Part shown: in pieces, positions 1 through 6,453 of the stretch | Layout: every line of letters begins with the position of its first letter | Numbering within the stretch: position 1 is the first letter of the stretch | Origin: an uncultured Collinsella sp. | GTDB lineage: Bacteria; Actinomycetota; Coriobacteriia; Coriobacteriales; Coriobacteriaceae | Assembly (NCBI GenBank): GCA_900544065.1 | Contig: UQTR01000036.1 | Location: forward strand, 1-17,399 | Direction: 5' to 3' | DNA length: 17,399 nt | Position numbers and translations under genes: made by a program | The notes under the pieces: generated by a model | The model's input: the letters and a program-made list of their open reading frames with translations, nothing else | The model's database searches: none | What the model was told of the DNA's origin: nothing

Positions 1-352
1 CGGCAAAACCCGGCTCGGTCACGAGCACGGTGCCCAGCGCGATGCGACGCGCGCCGTAGCCCGCCAGCTCGTCGATGCGCGCGAGCGAGCGGACGCCGCC
101 GCCCACGTCCACGGACAGACCGTCGACGCCGCAGATGGCCTCGATCGCTACCGAGTTGGCAGCGCACGCGTCTTCGTCCTCGCCAAAGGCAGCGGACAGG
201 TCGACGACGTGCACCCAGTTCGCGCCCTGCTCGGCAAAGGAGCGGGCAATGGCCACGGGGTCGTCAGAATATACCTTGCAGCGGCTCCGGTCGCCGCGCT
301 CCAGGCGCACGACCTTGCCGCCGATCAAATCGATTGCGGGAAACAGGATCAT
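1..352 (-). CDS. hisA: HisA, ProFAR isomerase (partial, C-terminus outside window)
   Basis: Converts ProFAR to PRFAR in histidine biosynthesis, a cytoplasmic (beta/alpha)8-barrel enzyme. Reading the minus strand from the ATG at 352-350 gives MILFPAIDLIGGKVVRL, the classic HisA N-terminus; Asp8 is the expected catalytic base. Further on come VHVVDLSAAFGE and VDVGGGVRS, the phosphate-binding part of the first half-barrel. About 117 residues are present, and the frame stays open to base 1, so the gene is truncated by the window edge and not broken. Its start overlaps the hisH stop by four bases (ATGA), which implies translational coupling. hisF and hisI/E probably follow outside the window, but this cannot be seen. 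Confidence 0.95.
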   Translation of the reverse strand, partial: MILFPAIDLIGGKVVRLERGDRSRCKVYSDDPVAIARSFAEQGANWVHVVDLSAAFGEDEDACAANSVAIEAICGVDGLSVDVGGGVRSLARIDELAGYGARRIALGTVLVTEPGFA

Positions 353-1050
353 CGGCCGGCCTCCTCGACGATGCTCACGAAGTTCTTAAGAATGCGCTGA
401 CCCAGCGCAGAGGATTTCTCGGGATGGAACTGGCAGCCCCACACGTTGCCGTGGCGCACGATGCACGGGAAGCTCCGCGTATAGTGCGTGCGCGCCAGAA
501 CATCGGCGGCATCGGCGTCGTCGGCCACTGCATAGCTGTGGGTGAAGTACATATTGGCGCCCTCGGCAAAACCGGCGAGCAGCGGATCGGCCGCACCGGC
601 GGGCGTCATGTGCACCTGGTCCCAGCCCACGTGCGGCACCTTCAGACGGCTCGACTCCAGGCGCGTGCACGAGCCGTGCATAATGCCCAGGCCATCGACC
701 CAGGGGCCACCGTCCTGCTCGGGGGTGTTGCCGTCGGCAACCGCGCCCTCGTCCGCAGGCACGCCCTCGTTGCCGCGCTCAAAAAACAGCTGAAGGCCCA
801 GACAGATGCCGAGCAGCGGAGTTCCGGCGGCGACGGCATCGAGCACGGCCGCCTCCTCGCCGCTCTCGCGCATAAAGGCAATCGCGTCGTAGAACGCACC
901 CACGCCCGGGATGACCAGGCCGTCGGCGTTGCGGATCTGCTCCGGATCGTCCGACGTGCAGGCGGCGGCACCGGCGCGCGCAAGCCCGCGCACAACGCTC
1001 GACAAGTTGCCCTTGTGGTAGTCGACCACCACGATCTTCGGTTCGCCCAC
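349..1050 (-). CDS. hisH: HisH, glutamine amidotransferase subunit of IGP synthase
   Basis: Supplies ammonia from glutamine to HisF for making imidazole glycerol phosphate. The class I amidotransferase triad is visible: Cys83 in GICLG, and His209 and Glu211 in CQFHPEKS. The frame opens upstream at a TTG (1074), but the GTG at 1050 is the better start. It has GGAGG five bases upstream and puts KIVVVDYHKGNLSSV at the N-terminus, where HisH proteins begin. The protein is 233 residues, longer than the usual ~200. The extra length is an acidic insert at about residues 95-114, right after the nucleophile elbow region. It lies 45 bp after hisB and overlaps hisA by 4 bp. Confidence 0.93.
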   Translation of the reverse strand: MGEPKIVVVDYHKGNLSSVVRGLARAGAAACTSDDPEQIRNADGLVIPGVGAFYDAIAFMRESGEEAAVLDAVAAGTPLLGICLGLQLFFERGNEGVPADEGAVADGNTPEQDGGPWVDGLGIMHGSCTRLESSRLKVPHVGWDQVHMTPAGAADPLLAGFAEGANMYFTHSYAVADDADAADVLARTHYTRSFPCIVRHGNVWGCQFHPEKSSALGQRILKNFVSIVEEAGR

Positions 1051-1095
1051 GCGACCCTCCCTTATCTCATTCAAAACCTGTCCCTTTTTGGCAGG

Positions 1096-1683
1096 TTACA
1101 GTGAGCCCTTGGTGCTGGGGATGCCCTGCACGCGGGGATCGAGCTCGCAGGCGCGGCGCATCGTGCGGCCCACGGCCTTAAAGGCAGCCTCGATAATGTG
1201 ATGCGAGTTACCGCCCGCCAGCTCGCGCACGTGCAGCGTGAGTTTGGCGTCGCGCGCGAAGGCGTAGAAGAACTCGACAGCCAGCTCGGTATCAAAGGTG
1301 CCCACGCGCTCGGTCGGCACGGGCAGCTCGCAGTAAGCCTGCCCGCGGCCCGAGATATCCACGGCGGCCATCACGAGCGTCTCGTCCATGGCGATCGCCG
1401 CGTCGGCAAAGCGCGTAATGCCCACCTTGTCACTCAGCGCTTGGCAAAACGCCTCACCCAGCACAATGCCCGTGTCCTCGACGGTGTGGTGTGCGTCGAC
1501 CTCCACGTCGCCCACCGCGCGCACCGTCAAATCAAACAGGCCATGACGGCCAAAGGCGTTGAGCATGTGGTCGAAAAACGGCACGCCGGTCGAGATATCG
1601 CACGTACCGGTTCCATCCAAATCGAGCTTGACGACAATATCGGTCTCCCCCGTCTTGCGGGTTACCTCGGCATAACGGCCCAT
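1096..1683 (-). CDS. hisB: HisB, imidazoleglycerol-phosphate dehydratase
   Basis: Dehydrates IGP to imidazole acetol phosphate. The 195-residue protein is the monofunctional IGPD type, with no HAD phosphatase domain fused to it. The manganese-binding motifs are present: FFDHML (36-41), HHTVED (65-70) and GGNSHH (157-162). The start ATG at 1683 sits directly against the hisC stop (TAG-ATG, no spacer), so it is probably translated by reinitiation. An AGGAGGAG run lies within the end of hisC. A separate histidinol phosphatase must be encoded elsewhere; none is in the window. Confidence 0.96.
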   Translation of the reverse strand: MGRYAEVTRKTGETDIVVKLDLDGTGTCDISTGVPFFDHMLNAFGRHGLFDLTVRAVGDVEVDAHHTVEDTGIVLGEAFCQALSDKVGITRFADAAIAMDETLVMAAVDISGRGQAYCELPVPTERVGTFDTELAVEFFYAFARDAKLTLHVRELAGGNSHHIIEAAFKAVGRTMRRACELDPRVQGIPSTKGSL

Positions 1684-2799
1684 CTACATCTCCTCCTTCA
1701 CCAGCGCGGCAAACGCGGCCAGCACCTCGTCATTTTCCTGCGGGGTGCCCACGGTAATGCGCAGGCAGTCCGCGAGCCCCGGCGCGTAGCTAAAGTCGCG
1801 CACCAAAATCGAATACTCATCGCGCAGACGCTCGCGCACGCGCGTGGCATGCGGCGTACGCACGAGCACAAAGTTCGCCGCGCTCGGCCACGCCTCCACG
1901 GGCAGACCCTCGGCAGCCATCGCGCGCAGGGCGCACAGCTCGCGCTCGCGCTCGGATGCGACCTGTGCCACCACGGGCGCGTACGCATCGCGGGCACGCA
2001 CACAGGCAAGCGCCGCCGCCTGGCTCAGCACGTTGACCGAATAAATCTGGCGAATCGCCGCAAACACGTCGATGACCTCGGGTGCGGCGATCACATAGCC
2101 CAGACGCGTGCCGGCGGCGCCAAACGCCTTGGACAGTGTATGCAGAATCACCAGGTTGGGATGCTCGGCGATAAGCCCCTGTGCCGTGGTGGCCGCGCCA
2201 AACGAATCGTCGGCAAACTCAACGTAGGCCTCGTCGACCATGACCATGCCGGGGCACGCATCGCACAGCGCCGCGACAAAGTCGAGCGGAGCCACGTCGC
2301 CCGTGGGGTTATTGGGCGAGGTCACGATTGCCAGGCTGCACTCGGGCGCCGCCGCAAGCACAGCAGCCTGGTCGAGCTCAAAGGTCGCGGGGTCGCGCCA
2401 AACGTCGCGCACCTCGGTCTGACAGAGCGACGCAAAGAACGCATACTCGCTAAAGCACGGCGGGCAGTTGAGCAGGGTCCTCCCCGCGCCGCCAAACGCC
2501 AGCAGATAGTTATAGAGCAGCTCGTCGCCGCCGTTGCCCACGCAGATGTTCTCGCGCGTCACGCCATGCCGGGCAGCAAGCTCGTCGCGCAGGTCGTTCG
2601 ACATGGGGTCGGGATAGCGGTTGAGCGGTGTGGCAGCCAAGGCCGCATCAACCGCCTCGCGCACGCCGGCGGGCACGGGATAGGTGTTCTCGTTGGCCGA
2701 AAGGTTGATGCGCGTGGGCGTAAAGTTAGGATCGTAGGGCTCAATACCGGCCAAGTAGGGCTGGACGAGCTCCTTCATGCGGGGCGTCAGCTCGGCCAT
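1684..2799 (-). CDS. hisC: HisC, histidinol-phosphate aminotransferase
   Basis: PLP-dependent class I/II aminotransferase that converts imidazole acetol phosphate plus glutamate to histidinol phosphate. The 371-residue protein begins MAELTPRMKELVQPYL. Motifs seen: NLSANENTYP near 32-41, SPNNPTG (161-167), DEAY (189-192), the PLP lysine Lys224 in TLSKAFG, and Arg347 in LRITVG for the substrate carboxylate. An upstream in-frame start at 2898 was rejected. It would add an Arg/Ala-rich tail overlapping hisD, and the ATG at 2799 has GAGGAGG about eight bases upstream. It is one base from the hisD stop and abuts hisB. Confidence 0.96.
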   Translation of the reverse strand: MAELTPRMKELVQPYLAGIEPYDPNFTPTRINLSANENTYPVPAGVREAVDAALAATPLNRYPDPMSNDLRDELAARHGVTRENICVGNGGDELLYNYLLAFGGAGRTLLNCPPCFSEYAFFASLCQTEVRDVWRDPATFELDQAAVLAAAPECSLAIVTSPNNPTGDVAPLDFVAALCDACPGMVMVDEAYVEFADDSFGAATTAQGLIAEHPNLVILHTLSKAFGAAGTRLGYVIAAPEVIDVFAAIRQIYSVNVLSQAAALACVRARDAYAPVVAQVASERERELCALRAMAAEGLPVEAWPSAANFVLVRTPHATRVRERLRDEYSILVRDFSYAPGLADCLRITVGTPQENDEVLAAFAALVKEEM

Positions 2800-2800
2800 A

Positions 2801-4237
2801 TTAGGCCTCCTCGCCGGTCGCGCCAACGCCATCCGCGCCCGCAGCCGCCAGGTCAACGCCCTCGGCAACCGTCGCCACGGCGTCACCCGGCCAGGCAACC
2901 TTAGTCAGGTCGGCCGCGGCCAGCGACGCGGCGCTCACGGCATCCTCGCCCTGCTCCAGCACGCGGCGACGCAGAGCGGCGGAAAGCGCGTGCGCCCACA
3001 GGCCCTCGGCCTCGGCCAGGCGCTGCGTAGCGGGAGCGTCGGAGAGCAGGCCCTCGGGTGTATAGCAAATGACACTCGAGCGCTTGACGAACTCTTCGAC
3101 CGAAAGCGGGTTGGAGAACATAGCCGTGCCGCCGGTCGGCAGCGTGTGGTTGGGTCCGGCAACATAATCGCCGAGCGGCTCGGAGCTCCAAGCGCCCACA
3201 AAGATGGCACCGGCGTTGCGGATACCGCCAAGCAGGCCCATCGCATCCTTGCAGTGCAGCTCCAGGTGCTCGGGCGCCACGGTGTTCACCGCCTCGACGG
3301 CGGCGGCCATGTCGGCGGCCACCACGATGGTGCCCTCGTTATCGAGCGAGGCACGCGTGATCTCGGCGCGCGGCGACTGCGCCACCAGAATATCGATACC
3401 CGCCTCGACCTCGCGCGCAAACTGCTCATCGCAGGTCACCAGATAGCAGGCGGCCAGCGGATCGTGCTCGGCCTGAGCCATCAGGTCGGCCGCGACCACC
3501 ATGGGCTTGGCCGTGGCATCGGCCAGCACGCAGACCTCGGACGGGCCGGCGACCATGTCGATGCCCACGTCGCCCGACACGATCTGCTTGGCCGCGGCGA
3601 CAAAGGCGTTGCCCGGGCCGGTGATCTTATCGACACGCGGAATGGTCTCGGTGCCGTACGCCAGCGCAGCGACAGCCTGGGCGCCACCCACCATATAGAT
3701 CTCGTCCACGCCGCCGAGCTTGGCAGCCGCGAGCGTATACGGGCTGATCAGGCCGTCCTTTTGCGGCGGAGTCACCATGACCACGCGCTTAACGCCGGCC
3801 ACCTTGGCGGGAATAGCGTTCATGAGCACGGTGGAGGGATACTGCGCACGGCCGCCCGGCACATAGATGCCGGCTGCGGCAAGCGGGGTCACTTTAACGC
3901 CGAGCATCGTGCCGTCCGGGCGCGTGGTAAACCAGCTCTGCTCGACCTCACGCTGGTGGAACTCGCGAATCTGGCGCGCGGCCTTCTCCAACGCGGCAAC
4001 AAAAGCGGGGTCGAGGCCTTCGAGCGCAGCATCGATCTGCTCCTGCGGCAGGCGAAAACTCTGCAGCTCAACACCGTCAAAACGCTGACAGTAATCGCGC
4101 ACCGCGGCATCGCCGTTGGCGCGCACGTTTGCCACGATATCGCGGGCGGCGTCGACGATGTTTTGCGGCAACACGCCCTTGCGGTTGAGCTGGTTGGTAA
4201 CGAGGCACTCACCGGGAGCAAGCTTGATGGTCTTCAT
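2801..4237 (-). CDS. hisD: HisD, histidinol dehydrogenase
   Basis: Zinc- and NAD-dependent enzyme that oxidises L-histidinol to histidine in two steps. In the 478-residue protein, QAEHDP (255-260) supplies zinc ligands, EHLELH (323-328) carries the catalytic Glu/His pair, and GDYVAGPNHTLPTGG (356-370) and His416 in the C-terminal domain match the family. IDMVAGPSEV (226-235) is the dehydrogenase signature region. Residues after about 440 form an Ala/Gly-rich tail beyond the usual ~430-residue length. The start ATG has a moderate AGGGG eight bases upstream. About 105 bp separate it from hisZG, the widest gap in this operon; a GC-rich stretch there ends in a T-rich run, but I see no convincing terminator. 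Confidence 0.96.
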   Translation of the reverse strand: MKTIKLAPGECLVTNQLNRKGVLPQNIVDAARDIVANVRANGDAAVRDYCQRFDGVELQSFRLPQEQIDAALEGLDPAFVAALEKAARQIREFHQREVEQSWFTTRPDGTMLGVKVTPLAAAGIYVPGGRAQYPSTVLMNAIPAKVAGVKRVVMVTPPQKDGLISPYTLAAAKLGGVDEIYMVGGAQAVAALAYGTETIPRVDKITGPGNAFVAAAKQIVSGDVGIDMVAGPSEVCVLADATAKPMVVAADLMAQAEHDPLAACYLVTCDEQFAREVEAGIDILVAQSPRAEITRASLDNEGTIVVAADMAAAVEAVNTVAPEHLELHCKDAMGLLGGIRNAGAIFVGAWSSEPLGDYVAGPNHTLPTGGTAMFSNPLSVEEFVKRSSVICYTPEGLLSDAPATQRLAEAEGLWAHALSAALRRRVLEQGEDAVSAASLAAADLTKVAWPGDAVATVAEGVDLAAAGADGVGATGEEA

Positions 4238-4342
4238 ATCGGTATCCCCTATCGGTCGAGGTTGTGTTCGAAAAACGAAAGGCCGGGCGGCGGCGCCAAT
4301 CGGCCCGCAGCCCGTACGTTGGGGCGCCCGTGCGTGCTCGCG

Positions 4343-6058
4343 CTATTGTGCCGAGCCCGCGACGGGCTCAAAATGCTTGTCCTTCACGGCAGCGGCCAGG
4401 CGATCTGCCAGATTGCGTACGCGCGGATCCAGGCGCGCGGCACCCGGGTTGACAAAGAAGCGGGCCGTGCAGTCCATAATGCGACCAGTAATAACCAGGT
4501 CGTTATCGCGCAGGGTGGCGCCCGTGGCGGTAATGTCCACGATGCGATCGGTCATACCGACGATAGGGCCCAGCTCGATGTTACCGTGCAGCGAGACAAT
4601 ATCGGCATTCACGCCGCGCTCGGCATACCAAGCGCTCGCGATGCGCGGATACTTGGTGGCCACGCGAAGCGATCCGCGACGGGCGTAGTTGCGCTCGGCC
4701 TGGCCGGCACGCCACGCGGGCTCCGCCTCGATAAAGGTGCACAGGCCGTAGCCCAGATCGACCAGCTGCAGCAGGTTGAGGTCCGCCTCGATGAGCGAGT
4801 CCCAGCCGCAGATGCCGCAGTCGGCACCGCCGCAGCCCACAAAGGCGGGCGCGTCGCTGGGCCGCACGATGACAAACTCAATGTCGCCGACCGTGCCCTC
4901 GCCGGCACGCGTGTCGCGACCGCGCACGATCAGGTGACGGCCGGGATCGCGCAGCTCAGAGACGTCCAGACCCGCGGCCTCGAGCACGTCGAGCGTGTCG
5001 GCCTTAAGCGAACCCTTGGGCACGGCGATGCGCAGTGGGCCCTCGGCACCACGGCCCACGGCATGGTCGCCATCGGAGGCGGCGTCCTCGACCGAAGTGC
5101 GCGCGGCCTCCAGGCGCTCAAGCGAAAAGGCGAAGCCCGCTGCTGGCACCTCGATGCCCTCGCCAAATGCGCCGGTAAAGATGGAGTCGTAGCGTCCGCC
5201 CGAACCCACCGGATCGGGCAGACCACCGGCATAGGCCTTAAACACCAGGCCCGTGTAGTAATCGAAAGAATTCATGATGGAGAAGTCGAAGGACAGCACC
5301 TGGGCGTCCTCGGGAGCCAGGCCCTCAACCAGAGCACGCAGCTCACGCGTGAGCGGTGCGACGATACCGGCAGCCGCCAACAGCGCATCCACGCGGTCGA
5401 GCACCTCGGCACCGCCGTGCAGACGCGGCAGCTCGCAAATGGCGGCCTTGACGGCATCGGACTCGACGCTTGCCGCCACGCGGGCATCGAGGCCCACAAA
5501 GTCGTTGGCGTGCACGTAGCACAGCGCCTCGGCAGCCAGCTCGCGATCCTCGCACGCCGCGAGCAGCTCCTTAAACGGGCGTACGCTACCTGCGATAATG
5601 CGTGCATCGGGCAGTGCCAGCTTGCGCACGGCCTCCGCTACCAGCGAGACAATCTCAACGTCGCCCGCGGTATCGCCCGCACCGATGAGCTCAAAGCCCA
5701 GCTGCGTAAATTGACGCGAGCCGCCGGCATTGCGCTGGCACTCACGAACCACCGGCGCCTCGTAGCGAAGGCGCAGCGGCAAATCGGCCGCGCGCATGCG
5801 GGTCGAAACCAAGCGCACGATCGGCAGCGTGTTGTCGGGACGGACCACCAGCAGGCGACCGTCATCATCAAAGAGCTTAAACGGCGTGTCCGCAATGCGT
5901 CCGCCTTCCTCAAGCGAACCCTTGTCCTCGAGCAGCGGCGTCTCGACCGGAAGGTAATGATGCTCCCTGAAGCAGCCCTTCACCGTCAGCGCAATCTCCT
6001 CGCGCGCCTGAGCCTCCTCGGGCAATATGTCCCGGAATCCCCACGGTGTGGCCGTCAT
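4343..6058 (-). CDS. hisZG: HisZ-HisG fusion, ATP phosphoribosyltransferase
   Basis: First committed step of histidine synthesis: ATP + PRPP to phosphoribosyl-ATP. Residues 1-318 form a HisZ domain, a class II aminoacyl-tRNA-synthetase fold related to HisRS without its tRNA-binding domain. Motifs include RYEAPVVREC (98-107), FDYYTGLVFKAY (264-275) and GSGGRYDSI (285-293). An acidic linker of about 23 residues follows. Residues 342-560 are short-form HisG: IAVPKGSL (344-351), VRPSDAPAFV and GGADCGICGWDSLIE (410-424), and the PRPP loop around DITATGATLRDNDL (508-521). No C-terminal ACT-like regulatory domain is present, as expected for HisG enzymes that need HisZ. The two subunits are usually separate genes. 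The ATG has GAGGAGG eight bases upstream. It is the first gene of the operon. Confidence 0.93.
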   Translation of the reverse strand: MTATPWGFRDILPEEAQAREEIALTVKGCFREHHYLPVETPLLEDKGSLEEGGRIADTPFKLFDDDGRLLVVRPDNTLPIVRLVSTRMRAADLPLRLRYEAPVVRECQRNAGGSRQFTQLGFELIGAGDTAGDVEIVSLVAEAVRKLALPDARIIAGSVRPFKELLAACEDRELAAEALCYVHANDFVGLDARVAASVESDAVKAAICELPRLHGGAEVLDRVDALLAAAGIVAPLTRELRALVEGLAPEDAQVLSFDFSIMNSFDYYTGLVFKAYAGGLPDPVGSGGRYDSIFTGAFGEGIEVPAAGFAFSLERLEAARTSVEDAASDGDHAVGRGAEGPLRIAVPKGSLKADTLDVLEAAGLDVSELRDPGRHLIVRGRDTRAGEGTVGDIEFVIVRPSDAPAFVGCGGADCGICGWDSLIEADLNLLQLVDLGYGLCTFIEAEPAWRAGQAERNYARRGSLRVATKYPRIASAWYAERGVNADIVSLHGNIELGPIVGMTDRIVDITATGATLRDNDLVITGRIMDCTARFFVNPGAARLDPRVRNLADRLAAAVKDKHFEPVAGSAQ

Positions 6059-6093
6059 CTGGTGAGCCTCCTCATGCTGTGCTTCGTATAGAA

Positions 6094-6125
6094 CAGAAGA
6101 CCGGCATAGCTCCGCCGGTCTTCTG
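6094..6125 (-). promoter_or_regulatory. Perfect 12-bp hairpin in the his operon leader
   Basis: The arms 6094-6105 (CAGAAGACCGGC) and 6114-6125 are exact reverse complements around an 8-base loop, 36 bases before the hisZG start. In the his mRNA sense the hairpin is followed by TTCTGTTCTAT-like sequence, which is pyrimidine-rich but not a clean U-run. It may be an attenuator, a leaky terminator or an mRNA-stabilising stem. No His-rich leader peptide or T-box motif was seen. Confidence 0.6.
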
Positions 6126-6136
6126 GGTACTTTAGC

Positions 6137-6148
6137 ATACTAGAGTAT
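6137..6148. promoter_or_regulatory. Palindrome ATACT-AG-AGTAT, candidate his operator/promoter region
   Basis: A 5-bp dyad around a 2-base centre lies just upstream of the leader hairpin. On the minus strand it overlaps TATGCT, a plausible -10 for the his operon. No good -35 was found. Operator function is an inference from position only. Confidence 0.35.
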
Positions 6149-6243
6149 TTGCGGGGAAAATCCTTGTCCGCAGCTCACACCGTATTCATTTGGAAACATA
6201 GGGGCAGACGCTCAGCTAAATCTGACGATTATCTAGGCCAACC

Positions 6244-6289
6244 AGAAACCATATCCCGTTTTTCGTCTAAAAACTGGGATGCAGTTTCC
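6244..6289. repeat. Single unit of a 46-nt palindromic repeat family
   Basis: Left arm AGAAACCATATCCC (6244-6257), 18-base spacer, right arm GGGATGCAGTTTCC (6276-6289). The arms fit the pattern GGAAANCNYRTCCC and its reverse complement at 13 of 14 positions each. The arm length and exact 18-base spacer are the same as in the array at 11217-11367. Homology extends past the right arm: TTTCCGCTGAGGAC here against TTTCCGCCGAGGAC at 11363-11376. Confidence 0.6.
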
Positions 6290-6384
6290 GCTGAGGACCT
6301 TTTCCGAACTGCTTCTGCAGCGGCTGTTTTGGCTCCGGGACCGCGTCAATCGCATATCTTTATGGCGCCTTTATCCTACACATG

Positions 6385-6413
6385 TTGTATAACTACCAAA
6401 TGTGGAATATAAC
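6385..6413 (+). promoter_or_regulatory. Candidate promoter of the MMPL operon
   Basis: TTGTAT (6385-6390) and TATAAC (6408-6413) are separated by 17 bases and lie about 40 bases before the MMPL start. The -10 is good and the -35 weak. The rest of the 6150-6453 intergenic region holds the repeat unit at 6244-6289 and no gene that I can support. Confidence 0.4.
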
Positions 6414-6453
6414 AAAGAGCAAAACATAGGCTGAGCGTTATGGAGGATTGAGG

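Noticed and set aside
2800..2898. N-terminal extension of HisC by 33 residues
   Set aside because: It would overlap hisD, is Arg/Ala-rich, and the internal ATG at 2799 has a strong ribosome binding site and the expected HisC N-terminus.
1198..2904. Plus-strand open frame of 568 codons opposite hisB and hisC
   Set aside because: Antisense shadow of well-conserved genes; no recognisable motif and no good ribosome binding site.
4238..4342. Terminator or attenuator between hisZG and hisD
   Set aside because: The only stem I could draw is about 5 bp with a long loop, and the T-rich run after it is interrupted.
2777..6091. Very long plus-strand open frame (1104 codons) opposite hisD and hisZG
   Set aside because: It is antisense to two clearly recognised histidine genes, has Arg/His/Gly-rich composition without domains, and is a typical shadow frame in high-GC DNA.
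6149..6412. 87-codon open frame in the intergenic region before the MMPL gene
   Set aside because: No ribosome binding site, no recognisable sequence, and it runs through the repeat unit and the candidate promoter.
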